Of a stretch of 64,000 nt of DNA, positions 10,054 through 21,905 are shown piece after piece. The position numbers and the translations under genes were made by a program. The notes below the pieces were generated by a model that saw nothing but the letters and a program-made list of their open reading frames with translations, made no database searches and was not told the origin of the DNA. The number at the start of each line of letters is the position of its first letter. Position 1 is the first letter of the stretch. This DNA comes from Peronospora farinosa (Eukaryota > Oomycota > Peronosporomycetes > Peronosporales > Peronosporaceae): assembly GCA_947646735.1 (NCBI GenBank), contig CANTFK010000017.1, positions 248,001 through 312,000 of the forward strand, given 5' to 3'.

Positions 10054-13000
10054 TCACTTTTCGTCCGTGCTTGTAGCTCTAGCTGTGGCTCTAAGCTGTA
10101 GCTCTGACTGTGGCTCTAGTTGTTGTTGCTTGTTAGGAGTCCTGGAGGAGAGGCTACTATAAAGGAAGGTACGAATACTCCCTACCCCTGTCGTCGATTT
10201 TACAAACTTCTAGACGAATCATATGTGGAGAAGTAAGTTTTAAGCCAATGAAAAAACGGATTAAATGGTCTGATGTTTCAGCCAATAAATAGCGTCAGTT
10301 TGACGCTACTGGAAAACAATTGACTGAAGTAGTTTATCACCGGTTTCACATGTCCCCACCAACATGGCTACAAAACTTAAGACTTTCGTATGAATGTAAT
10401 TATATGAGACTGAAGCTGAATTGTTGCCGACCAACTGCAATTGTCGTCCACATATAAAGTCACACTCTGTAATGTACATCCTTCTCTTAAGAAACTCCAC
10501 CATCACTAATGCATTAGCTCAATCACTTGATGACGACGACCTTGGAAAGATACTTTGTAAGGGTGCGTCAGTCCAGTCTGCCACGTTCGCATTTACCCAT
10601 CATCGAATACATCAATGACCTCATCGTCCTTCCATCTCGTATGCATTCATTGACAACGTCTATCGAAATGGACCATGAGACTGTTCATGGCACGTCATCT
10701 TACTTGATCTTTGCCGTAGACGCACGTCTTCAGCTTGACTGTGTGTTTTTTCAGGACGACGCTGCTCTATTCAGTGTTTAGAGAACGCTCGCCCGATGAC
10801 CGCCAACGCTATCTGCCTCTTGAAGACACACTTTCCGTCCTTGTATGAGTTTCTAAGCCAATGCTCTTTGCAATATCAAATTCAGCGGAGGACCAAGCAA
10901 CATGGGCCAAGAGACCAAGAGCCGGTGCACTGGCCCCTTTGGCTTGGTGCGGGAAGTCCCTCGAAAGAGGAGGCTTTTTTCTCGCTGCGTGCGCTACGGG
11001 AGGCATCGCAACGTGCAAACTGAAAGGGCGCAACAACCTAGACACTTCGGAGGGAGGGGCACGGCAACAGTAGTTGTCACCTCACCTAGTTCCTGCTATT
11101 CTACGTTAGCCTTCAAGTCGCTGACCCGGTCGCCAAGCGCGAATTCCAGTTTCACGAAACAAACTTCCTTTGAACGTGACTTGACTGGACCAGCCCAGGT
11201 GGGTCAGTGGCCCATCGGGAATGATCAAAGTGGTATCAGGCGCTTTTTCGCAAACTCCCACGCTCTGTATGCACCGGGCTGGATAACCATTTCCACGTGC
11301 CCTTTGCGGCGTTTCTTCCGTAAAGCCTGATGTCTCGAGCTAGCAGACTGAGTCGACAAGGAGAAGACTGCTGTAGCTCTGGTAAAAGCTTACTGATATC
11401 GTGTAGTCATAAACACTTAATCGACGTTCTGATCTTTCTCACAATCCCCGACATTCCGCGGACTTGCAATACGACGAAAAGAATGACGGAAACATTGGGA
11501 AGTAAAATGTCGGGAATTTGTCTCTTGTTTGCTTTTGTCTCGATGAAGCATTAGCGTCCCCAAATGTGACCCCCAAGGAGATTTGAGGTTGATGTCGTGG
11601 ACACGCACGAATGGGTTTGCTACTACACGTTGCATGGTGCCACAAAAGCAAATCTAACAAGATTTGGTGTCGGATCTCGAGTTCAACACGATGGAATGCT
11701 ACAATTTTTATCTCATCTTGTGAATGGCGTCCGCGTTCTGCTCGCTGTCCCGAGCGTGTGACGTATGAATTGCGAAAGAAAAAAAGCCGTGAAGTTCACC
11801 TTGAACTAGAGCATGTGGTCTGGTTACGGCATTGCATTTTCACATTGTCCTAGTCTTTCGCAGCCAAAAAGCGCTTAGAAATATCGTAGGTCGTCACACT
11901 GCTCTCGAACATTCTCATGGGCGGTGGCGCAGGTGCTAAGCTTGACAAATGTGGCATCCTGTGATTATAGTAAGTACGTTGTACGATGATACACTTGCAA
12001 AGCTGATTACATTGTTGTCAATGAAGCTTGAGCACTACATGGTTATACCACGCAGAAGCTGCAAGGTGGAACTGGAAATAGAAACGAGTACTCTTCGCTT
12101 GGATCTCCTTGTAATGTTTTTTGGACGATGCAATCATGATAGCATGCGCAAAAAGAGGTTGTTGCTCGTATACAAAAGTATAGCAACATCCTCCTGATGC
12201 TCGTTTGAGATTGTGTTGGCATTCGGCTTGCCAATCGCTATTCTCACCACCCTGGAATGGCAGATTACGACTTGCCAAGCTAGTAGTACTTTTCCAAATT
12301 TGTCATTTCAAATAATTATTGTTCCAAAATGACAGATTTAGAAAAGTTTCCATGAAGATCGCCTGAAGTGACAACAGACTTTTGCTGCATATCCATCATG
12401 CTTGTCAATGCGTTTTGACATCAATGGGTCAGCTGGCGGTAACTCTCTGCCGCTCATAGTTCATTACCAATAAACCATCTTAAGCCCAGTTTTTCAGCAC
12501 GAAGAAGTGCGTGGTAGACAGCAGCTTTACAGCAGACGCCAACTAATTTTCAGGGTTCATAGAAACAAGCTCACCGCATACCAAGTATGGGTCGTGAATA
12601 GAGAGAGACAGTGAAGCAACTAAATCTCTTCATTTCGTCCGAGGGCAAGATAACCGTTGCCGCAAGCCTCCATGCTGCCAACGAGTGAAAGAATCACCAA
12701 AACACATATGCTGGACATGCCCGTGCGCACAACTCTGCTGTCAGAAGCTCATCTGTCACTACAGAAGAATGATGGGAGCTTGGACGGCCATCTACTAGAC
12801 ATCCTGCAATTACTACAAGTTCCATCAAGTCGTCTGCCCTCTCTCTCTCTCCCTCGAATCGTAAGTCTTTTTTCAGTGCACAATAAGCAACATATCAGAC
12901 GAGTGGCTACTAAAAGCTACAACACCTTGTTTCTCTGCTGGATGTTTCTTTCATCATCACCTTGTCGCCATAGAACTGAAAGGTCCCAAAAGCGTATAAA

Positions 13001-13434
13001 TTTTCGAAACAATGTGAAGATATACATACATACACTCCCCAACATGCGACAAAAGCTTGATTGCATCATCAAGACCTCTCAATCCATCCACCCTTCTGCT
13101 CTTATATGGAAAAAGCGATTCATTTCGTCAAAGTAACGTTTAAGTAGTACCGACCACTTTACCCAAAAAAGCGTCTCTCCCAAAAGACAAAGAAGTTTCT
13201 CGCGGGAAGCCACAAAGGGGCAGCAATCTTTCCTAACGACGTCAGCCAGTCAGTCAGTCAGTCAGTCACCCACCAAGGAAAAATACATTAAAACGAGGGA
13301 CCTCGTGATATATATTTAGCACTTTTAAAAAAAACGCCAGCGACACAAACTCAGGTGCTGAGATTTTACTTCACGGTTCTAAAAGTAGTCACTTGCCTTT
13401 AAAGAGATCACCCCTCGTAATTGGGCCAATTATC
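10054..13434. other. 3.4 kb stretch without a convincing gene
   Basis: Between the divergent lipid-kinase and SDR-FYVE-BTB genes. The longest frames are 10902-11330 (+, 142 residues, G+C-rich, Arg-rich, with overlapping open frames on both strands) and about 12657-13136 (+, 159 residues). Neither shows a known motif, a signal peptide or a clean intron structure. I see no tRNA, rRNA or transposase remnant. The end near 13,200-13,434 is probably promoter for the downstream gene. Confidence 0.5.
13247..13268. repeat. (CAGT)n microsatellite
   Basis: Five and a half tandem CAGT units about 170 bp upstream of the fusion gene's start codon. Confidence 0.9.
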
Positions 13435-16400
13435 ATGCTCTTTGGCTCACAGTACGACGAAGATGGTTGCACTGATCATAGTGGCAGTCCTGCGACACCA
13501 CCACCACCGACACCACGCAAGAAAAAATACGGCGTGACGTTGTCTCGTAAAGGCAGCAAGAACAACAATCGTCGAGATCGAGACCGAGGACGTCCTAGCG
13601 CCACTGCTTCTGTCATTGCAGCGAGTCCAATCAGCCCTTCGGTTGACTCCATTCCCTCGTCTTCTACGACCTCTGTGTCCTATTTACTGACCAGTCAGCG
13701 CAACGGCAGCAATGGCAACGTGAATCATCCGGGTTTCGAGAACAAGGCCAGTGCCTATGGCAACAATAATACAGCAGTAAATGTCGCAGCGTTGCTGCCA
13801 AAGTTACGACGACGAGGCATGAAGAAGAAAGGAGAGAGATTGAAAAAACTCAAGCGACCAGTGGACTGTCAATGTATGTATCCAAGTGTCTGGAAGCACT
13901 TGCAATTCCGGAAAAAGGTCGTGCAGTTGGCCACTAATTTAAGTGGAAAACCCATCTGCGTGACGGGTGTAGATGGCTTTTTGGCTTCGTGGATCGTGTG
14001 TGAGCTGCTTAATCGTGGCTACCAAGTACGAGGCACCGTACAGAACGGTAAGGACGATATTTCGGGACTATTGCAACTCCCCAACGCGAGCAAGAATTTT
14101 TCAGTCGTAGAGACGTCACTTTTGACACCTGAGGCTTGTGACATGGCTGTTCAAGGTCTGTAGTAGGTTCAAGATAGGATGGTCTGTTTTTTGTCAAGTT
14201 TTTATGTGGTGATCTCATGCTTGTTGTTGTCTTTCTTTTTGATTCGATAGGGTGCGACTTTGTCATTCACACAGGAACTCCTTCGTCCTGTTCGGTGCGA
14301 GACCCGTTGTCTGAGAAGCAGGAGCCAGGAGTACACAGTATTGGTAGTCGAATGCACTGTATCATTCCCATGATGACAAACTTTATACAAGCGTGCGCAC
14401 GATCACGTATCAAAAGGGTCGTCTTGACTTCGTCTATTGCTGCAATGGCTGACTCAGTGACACCGGGTTCGATCATTAATGACGCCTGTTGGAATGTAAC
14501 TTCATCGCTGGAGAAGAATCCGCACTTTTTGAGCTTGAAGCTGGCCGAGGAAGCTGCATGGCAGCTTGTGGATCAATTGCCGAGCGACCGTCGCATTGAT
14601 TTGGTAACGATGAACCCGGGGACTTTGTATGGCCCGATGCTTTTGAGGTCGAAACTCGCGCCTGGAAACCAAGTTATTTACGACTTAATTACGGGCAAAT
14701 ACTCGGCTTTGGTAGATCTGAATTGGAGCATGATTGACGTTCGTGATTGCGCCGTAGCGCATGTTGCGGCTTTGGAAAACAACGACGCTCGTGGGCGATA
14801 CATTTGCGTCAATAAAAGTGTGTGGATGAAGGACATTGTGGACGTATTGTCCAGCAATGGTTATAGTGGCCGTGATTTGCCGTGGAAGGTGGGCTTGCCT
14901 AGATGGGTTGGGCGTCTGCCAGCATACTCGGCACAGCTCGGGCAAGTCGGCGCTTCACTGTACACTTACGATCCCACCTCTGTGCGATCGTCGCCGTATC
15001 TAGGTGACAAACTGGTAGAGCATCTAAACATCCGTTTCCGCTCGGTTAATACGACGATTGTGGAATCAGCAAACGATTTACTGAAGTGGGGGCTTATAAA
15101 ACCTTGGGCAGAGGATCATGAGGCACTTGAATGTGGTTGCTGCCACCATGCGTTCACATTTTACCGACGAAAACATCATTGCCGGGTAAGCTTCGTGAAC
15201 TTGTCTTTGTTCATGACTTGAAGATTCACCATGTTTTTTGTCATGTTTACAACAGGAATGCGGCGTGATTATTTGCAATGACTGTTCAATGTCTCGAGCG
15301 GTTGTAGAAGGAACCGAAGGGCGTGCGCGGCTGTGTGATATGTGTGTAAAGAGTTGTATTCCAGACCTTCTTGATCTGTTGAGGGAAGAAGATCCCGACA
15401 AGAAGCGCACAGCGGTGGTCGCATTGGAGTCTTTGATGGAAAATCCGTTGAACCATGACTATATAACTCGTTTTGGCGGTATCCTGTTGTTAATGGACGC
15501 AATCCATTACCCTGATGAATCAATCTCGTCACATGCTGCTGGCACGCTTTGTGCCTTATCGTGCAGTGTATCTAGCACACTCCAAATGGTGCTCGAAGGA
15601 GCAGTTTTACAGATGCTGGAAGTCGAAGAAATGTTAAGCACATGGGCCATTTGTTTACAAGCACTTCGCAATATTTGGAAGCAGATTAATCGACAAGATT
15701 TTCGGCGGATGTTATACGCTGTCGCACGAGTATCTGCCGACGCTAAAATTGGTATGCCACAGCAATTTGTAATCTCTTGGTTGAAGCATGGTCTGATGTG
15801 TTTCCGTTTATATGTACAGGAGAACTTCGTGGCAACATCTTGCTTACTTTCGTGCACATGATGGATGTTGAGGAGATTCCAAGCCTATTGTCCGAAGGTC
15901 TGCTTTCTGTGTTGTACAACATGCTGCAGTCGACCGCAGAGTTTTCACGCTGCGCTGCTGCTCACGCTATAAAGCATTTGGTTCCACCTGGATATGACCC
16001 GGATGTGACGATTAATGTGCCGCCGTATCTTGTGGATGACCACGAGGAGCTTTTTCTAAACTCGTCTCTGTCGGACCTACAGTTCCTCGTGAAGGGCCAC
16101 ATTGCTCCTATCAATGCTCACAAGGTCGTCCTTTTCTTCCGCAATTCTTACTTCAAGAACTTGGTCAAAGTGAGTACCATTTGCATAATGAATGATCTCC
16201 AGTTGCTATTTGTCTTTGTCAAGGTGTGCCTACTTATGATCTAACATTCGTCGTTTGTTTACGTGATGCAGTTTGGTTCAACAACCAGTCAGACCGCTGT
16301 GATCGAAGTTGACAATTGCAGTTACGAAGTCTTTTCGATTCTGCTCCGTTTTTTGGTACGTCTGCCGCGAAAGCGATGTGAATGCAAGAAGAAAACGCTA

Positions 16401-17100
16401 ACGATGTATTCTTTCTGATACGCAGTATACCGGCAAAGTTGACATGACTGCGGATGTGGCTGAAGAGTTGCTTCGGGCGTCGTCCTATTATTGCGTGTAC
16501 GAGTTGCAGAAGCGTACGGAGGCTTTCCTTAGCGGCCAGATTTGTGTGGAAAACGTTGTGGATCTATTGACGCTGTCCGAAGAATGTAACGCTGACGATC
16601 TGAAGAAAAACTGTGTACCGTTTTTGATGCGACACATTCACGACGTCGTCCGTTTGCCCGCTTTTGAGGAGTACCGTGTCCGCTCAAGTGAAGAAGTACT
16701 GAAGGCGCTAACGAACATGCTCGGACCGGAGTGGGAAGCAAGTTATGCAAAGGTAAAGAAATCAATTGGAAACAAGGACAAGAAGAATGAAGTGGAGCGT
16801 GTTGACGCTGCGAAGACGGACGAAGAGGAAGATGTGTTTCCGGTCGTGCAGCAGGTGAACGAAATTGAGGAAGGGCCGCTATCGCCGCGTTTTCTGTTGA
16901 CACCCGTGCCACCTCCTAGTTTTTCAGGAAATCCGTCGGCATTTGCCACGAAGTCACCGCGGTTGAATACTGTTGGCGAAGATGTGGCGACTGAGGGTTT
17001 ACATTACATGAAGACGTTTGGCAATGAAGACATGCTCTTCCGTCGTTCTCGCAACTTTTCGGAGGATTTCTCCGAGGGGATATCGGAAGGCGTGTGCTAG
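13435..17100 (+). CDS. SDR/epimerase-FYVE-ARM-BTB-BACK fusion protein
   Basis: Six exons (13435-14155, 14251-15185, 15256-15751, 15820-16169, 16272-16355, 16426-17100) join in phase to 1086 residues. After a basic, disordered 170-residue head comes an extended SDR domain of the dihydroflavonol-reductase type: ICVTGVDGFLAS nucleotide loop, GCDFVIHTGTP, VLTSS. Next is a FYVE zinc finger at about 525-580, with RRKHHCRECG created by splicing. An ARM-like helical repeat region (about 580-790), a BTB/POZ domain (about 800-890, completed by two splices) and a BACK domain follow, then a Ser/Pro-rich tail. FYVE binds PI3P on endosomes; BTB-BACK proteins often act as cullin-3 adaptors. The catalytic Tyr of YxxxK is Phe (F333-LSL-K337). 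Every splice restores a domain motif, which argues against accidental fusion of neighbouring genes. Confidence 0.9.
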
Positions 17101-17347
17101 TTATTTTATATGAGCTGCAATGACGATTTAGTGTGCATGGCTGCCTAATAATCGATAAAAAAAGTCAATATTTCATTTGCAGCCCGTCTTTTATTCCTAA
17201 AAAGGGTTCTGACATACCTCCGTATTTTTATATAGGTAGAGAAATAGTCTCTTTTTCTCCATTACAGTCCTTTTTCTGGCAGAAAAGGGTCCAGTCGTTA
17301 GAATACAAGCATTCCGCAGGCGCGTGCCTTGATGGGAAGAGAGCTCA

Positions 17348-20300
17348 ATGGACGTCGCCAGGACGATGGCGCAGCAGCATACAGACGAGAAAAAGAAGTA
17401 CAAAGCATGTGGTGATATTGTAGTACGTGTGGGAGATGCATCCACGGGCGTCGTGCATGCAGTGACGCTGGTTTCTACCAAGTACTTTTTACTCTTTTTT
17501 GGGGTTAAAATGGGTCTAATTCGCCCCGCACTGCGTGTTAAAAAGTCGCATTTGCTCATACAAATTTCTATATGTTTGTATTGACACAGTGTCGTGGTTG
17601 AAGAGTTACGGGAAGAGCTGGAACGACTCAGTGGCGTTCCTACAGATGATCAGATTTTACTTTGCGGTCCGCCTTTTGCTCGTTTAGACCCACGTCGTGC
17701 CGTAGAGTACTATGGATTACCATCAGTACGCTGCATTTTTAATTCTTTGCTGCTAAGTTTTGACTCAAATTGAACTGAAAATTATCCTACTTTTTAATGT
17801 ACAGGAGGACAAAAAGGTGTTTTTATATGACCGTCGACTGCTGTCACAAGACGCAGTCACGTCTCCATCTGCAACAAGAGATTTAACTCCAGTTTATGTA
17901 GAATGTACGATGCTGTTTACATTTTGTGTGTGACTATTCGGTCGTCATCATGTGTGATACTCATGTTATTGGTTTATTGTAGTGCCATCACAGCCAATGG
18001 CTTCGTCAGAAGGTTCAAAGATGCTTAGTGAAAGTTCACATCCAATGATGAGAGCATTGGTGGAGTATGAAGGCTATTTCCAGCTACAGGTCAGCCAGAG
18101 TGAAGCATTGGAAAATGGCACGCGTGCCAACATTGCTGCATGTGAGCGCAGTGCACAGGAATTGCAGGTTCAGGAACAAGCTATTGACGCAGCTGTTGCT
18201 AATCTGGATTTGTTCAAGACGTCAATGATGAAACACTTTTCTCCGTTTTGGGCGGATTTTCAGGCAACAAGCGCCAAGAACGAACGTCTGTTGAGCCAGT
18301 TTGACAGCTATCTTGACGCGTTGGCTACCGTGAAGCTTCATCCTGCACTGACTACTGAAGAACGGAAGACGCTTTATGATTGTATCCCTGTCGAGAAGGA
18401 ACGTGCATGGGCTGCGCAGTGTGAGCAGTCGCACACGCATGTACAAGGACAGGTATTAAAACTTCAAGAGGTTCACGACGAGATTTGCAAGGAAGTCACC
18501 GATATGATGGCTGTACACGCCGAATCTATTCGGGAGTACAATGAAGCAAGTGCAGAATTGGAACAGATGAAAGCGTTGGGTAGCAAGCAAATGAATATCA
18601 CAAGTACCTTGCGTGGCAATCTACAGTACGTGCTGAGCAGCATTGAGGAAACGTCGACTTTAGCAAGCGGAAGTAATCCTATGCAGGCGTCTACGAATGC
18701 TCTAGACGTGTGTCGGCGCATTGATAAATTATACCAAGGCCAACAAAATATGGTATGAACGTGGATATGGTTGCATTTTAGCAAGGTTTGGGTGAAATGA
18801 TGCTGACGGGTATTTTGTGGTTGGTGTAGGTTCCTGATGCACAGAAGCTTACTGAAGATAGTGTGGCGCAAATGAATAAGATAGCATCCAGGAAATCTAC
18901 CACATTCGCACGGGTGCACTCCGTCCTGCGCCAAGTTTCAATCTCACAGTCAAAGATTCGAGATTTTGAGAATTCATTGTCTGTCTTTCGTGAAGCTCTA
19001 GCTGCTCAAAAGAAGCACTTTTACGAGCTTGAGCATCTGGACAAACTGCCAGGTACTTTTTCGTGTCATTGAAACGCAACACCTGGAGTGGGTTTGTTAA
19101 GATGTTTTACTGTGTGGATATGGTAGAATCGTACTTGGCTTGTTTAAAGGAGATCTCAAGGCGCCTCAAGTATGGTCATATGTTCTCGGACCGAATTCAG
19201 TCAATGGCGGAAGAACTTGCTCAGCTGCGTGAGGATGAAGTATGTCGCTAGTGGTCACAATAGCTAGATACGTTGCCTACTGCTAACTTTGTGCTATTCA
19301 CGTAGGTCCGACACCGTGAGGAGTTTTTGCGCAGCTACGGTCAGCACTTACCCCGTGATTTTGTTGCAGGACTTGCAGAAAAGCCGTCTCATTGTGAGTT
19401 CCGCATGCGTCCATTTGACCAGAGCCTTCCTCTTGTTGACGATGAGAACGACCAAGGTTTTAATCCGTACGAAGACAAGGAAGCTTTGGACAACTTTGTT
19501 GATTGCGAGGATCGTGGTAGTTTTTCTGAATCGGCCACTAATGTGGACCTCCACGGGTGCTACAATGAAGTGGAGGCGCGAGTAATAAAGCTCTCAACAG
19601 AGCTGGAACAGTCAAAGAAGAACTCGTACTATGATGGGTCTGGAAGCGAATCATTTGCCCGCTCAGACACATCCAAGACTAGCGCACAAGAGGGAGACAG
19701 CTCGTGCGAATTCCCGTTGGTAATGGCGCTGGCAGCAACGGCGGGCGGCATGACCAACTCCACGGAAGCTGATCGGTCGAACCTACTTGACCAAGAATTA
19801 GCCGCTGTGAGGCGAAACATTGGTGAGCACAGCAAGATGAGGAAGTGATCATTTAGTGGCGATCTGATTCATTTTTCTTCTGTCTAAAAAGGATCAGGTG
19901 CAGACAACAAGGACGCGACGATTGCCAAGCTGGAGGTTCGTAGTATATACGCGATATGACATGTAGCAGGTTTGTTTGAGCTAAGTCGCTGTGATGCTTG
20001 TCAAAGCAGAGTGAAAACCAGCAGTTTTTGCTGAATGCGGCGGCCTTTGAAGAATATCCTTTCCAACTGATTGCTTGCATGTGGGGTGATATTGCGTTTG
20101 ACATTTTCTATGTTTCCTTAACCGGTGCGGCGCCTTTGTTGTTTGCTGTTGATGTTTTTACGGAGATTCAGGAGCGATCGAAGCGTGAGAAGCAACTGAA
20201 GGACAACCAGTCCAAACTTCAGCAGACAATTAAGGACTTGAGTAACAGTGTTCGATCACAGCGGGCATCGTTGGCCCAGCTGCTTGGGCTACTTGAGCCT

Positions 20301-20911
20301 CCCGACATTGAGGACGATATCACGTTTGTAAACACTACCTATGATGTCATTGAAAGGCGTGTGAAAGAGCTGCTAGCCAGCGCTGAGTCAGGATTGGTAA
20401 GTAGCTGCTTTTTGCATTGTGGTGTCATTTCAACGGACCAGTTAATGATTCGAGATTGCGGTGCTATCAGGTGTTGCAGTCGGAATTGGAGCAGCGGCGG
20501 TCCGACTTTCGCTTCCTGGAGTCCGAGCAGGACATTAATGACTCGTTTAAGATTTCGTTTCGAAGCTTCAGTGTGGATGATCTGGCACTTTTCTTGCCGA
20601 CTTCAGCGCCCGGAAGCGATGCCCAGCGAGTGTATTTGGCCTTCCATCTGGGCTGTCCACACCGTTTTCTCTCGGAGGAATCTATCTCTTCTTTCAGCAA
20701 CGACGGTCAGAGGTACGATGTAACAAGTGCTTGTCAACTCTCTAGTGCTCCTTACTAATGTGGCAACTGCATTACCAGATACCCAGACTACGTAGTGGGT
20801 CGCATTGTACTAATCGACGAGCAGACCGCGACGGAAGGCAACAATCCGTACGCGCTGCATCTTGGGACCATGTTCTACGTCTTGACGGTTGCAAGCCTCC
20901 ATGAAAGCTAA
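17348..20911 (+). CDS. ATG11/FIP200-type autophagy scaffold
   Basis: Eleven exons (17348-17481, 17590-17725, 17805-17904, 17983-18752, 18830-19052, 19127-19239, 19306-19822, 19892-19935, 20010-20396, 20471-20712, 20779-20911) add up to 932 residues in phase. The N-terminus is ubiquitin-like (VVEELREELERLSGV, then LLCGPPF). A long coiled-coil middle follows, then the C-terminal Claw domain at about 825-930: YLAFHLGCPHRFLSEESI, YPDYVVGRIVLID and LGTMFYVLT, matching ATG11 and RB1CC1/FIP200. These proteins gather the Atg1/ULK kinase and cargo receptors at the forming autophagosome. The family call rests on the N- and C-terminal domains. Exon 9 is read straight through at 20,055-20,165, where the residues are unusually hydrophobic, so a missed intron there is possible. 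Confidence 0.87.
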
Positions 20912-21127
20912 CGAGCTATCTTCTATCCACCAAAGTTAAGACACACACACACACAGAAAGCACAAGTATTCTACCGCATAACGTGAATGAATGAATCGTC
21001 AGCGATGAAGGCAAATATTCCTGACGTTCCAAATGAGCCTTCACGTCCGTCCTGTGGTTTTTTTTCTACACTATCGAAACCTACAAGTCTTTTTTAGCAG
21101 CGTCTCATCACTTGAGACTTGTTCATC

Positions 21128-21763
21128 ATGAATGCGAATGAGACGCCCCTTGCCGAGACTACGACCACGAAACGTGCCGTTGAACAATTTGACCGGGAAT
21201 TCCAGCGCTACACTACGAAGCAGGTACTTACTTGAGCGTCAAACAATCTATTCCATTATCGTCTGAAAAACTAACAACTGTGGTCTTCTATGACTAGACT
21301 GGTAAAAGTGCACGGGCTGTAGCCATGGCTCGTGCAGAGCTGGCAAAATACAATGCACTTGTGTTTCAGGACAAGAAACTGGAAGAGGCTGGTTTGAAGA
21401 AGGGTCGGTTGACACCAGAGGTACGCGCGGTCTATGAGAAGAAGATTAAGGAATTGGGGGAAGCTCTGGACAAATTTCACCTCTCTGTGGCTGGCTACAA
21501 TCGAACCAAGGCCATGTCAGTACTGCTATGTGATCTATTCTGTTGATGAGATTGGCGTAGATGATAAGAAGTTTCTTGATGTTTGCTCTTGTCTTTGTAG
21601 CTTGTCGTTCGTGTTGCTCGTGGTGTTTGCACTTATAATGTTCTTCCAGCCGTGGGCCAAGCATTTTGAACACCCCGAGGATCTCACATATGATGAGTAT
21701 GCGACGCTCGAGGAGGAACCGATGGAGACGGTGAAAGCTGCGGGCATCAACGACGAACTGTAG
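21128..21763 (+). CDS. Small single-pass membrane protein, unknown function
   Basis: Three exons (21128-21223, 21298-21515, 21601-21763) give 158 residues. The first 105 residues are charged and helical (Lys/Glu/Ala-rich, likely coiled coil). One strong membrane helix follows (LSFVLLVVFALIMFFQPW), then an acidic tail of about 35 residues. There is no signal peptide, so a type II or near tail-anchored topology is likely. I recognise no family; the layout recalls SNARE-like or ER tethering proteins but no motif supports that. The second intron uses the weaker donor GTCAGT; without splicing the frame stops soon after. The gene converges on the GPCR-phosphatase gene 142 bp away. Confidence 0.7.
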
Positions 21764-21905
21764 ATGGTTTGTAACAATTCCTCTCTCCATCAACTCACTG
21801 AATCCAGCATAGCACCACCACCACCACCGGTTAATTGAAATCGACATGACGTTGAAAGCCATTGACTAGCACCTCTAGTAATAACTCCTCCCATTCGCTG
21901 TTAAC

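Noticed and set aside
12657..13136. 159-residue plus-strand frame upstream of the fusion gene
   Set aside because: No recognised domain; the only internal GT-AG pair is 16 bp, far below the 66 bp minimum seen here; likely promoter or spacer.
13393..13434. Earlier start of the fusion gene
   Set aside because: The open frame extends 14 codons upstream but without an ATG; the first ATG is at 13435.
20055..20165. Possible extra intron inside exon 9 of the ATG11-like gene
   Set aside because: The frame is open throughout and no consensus donor (GTRNGT) with a good acceptor was found, so it is read through; only transcripts can settle it.
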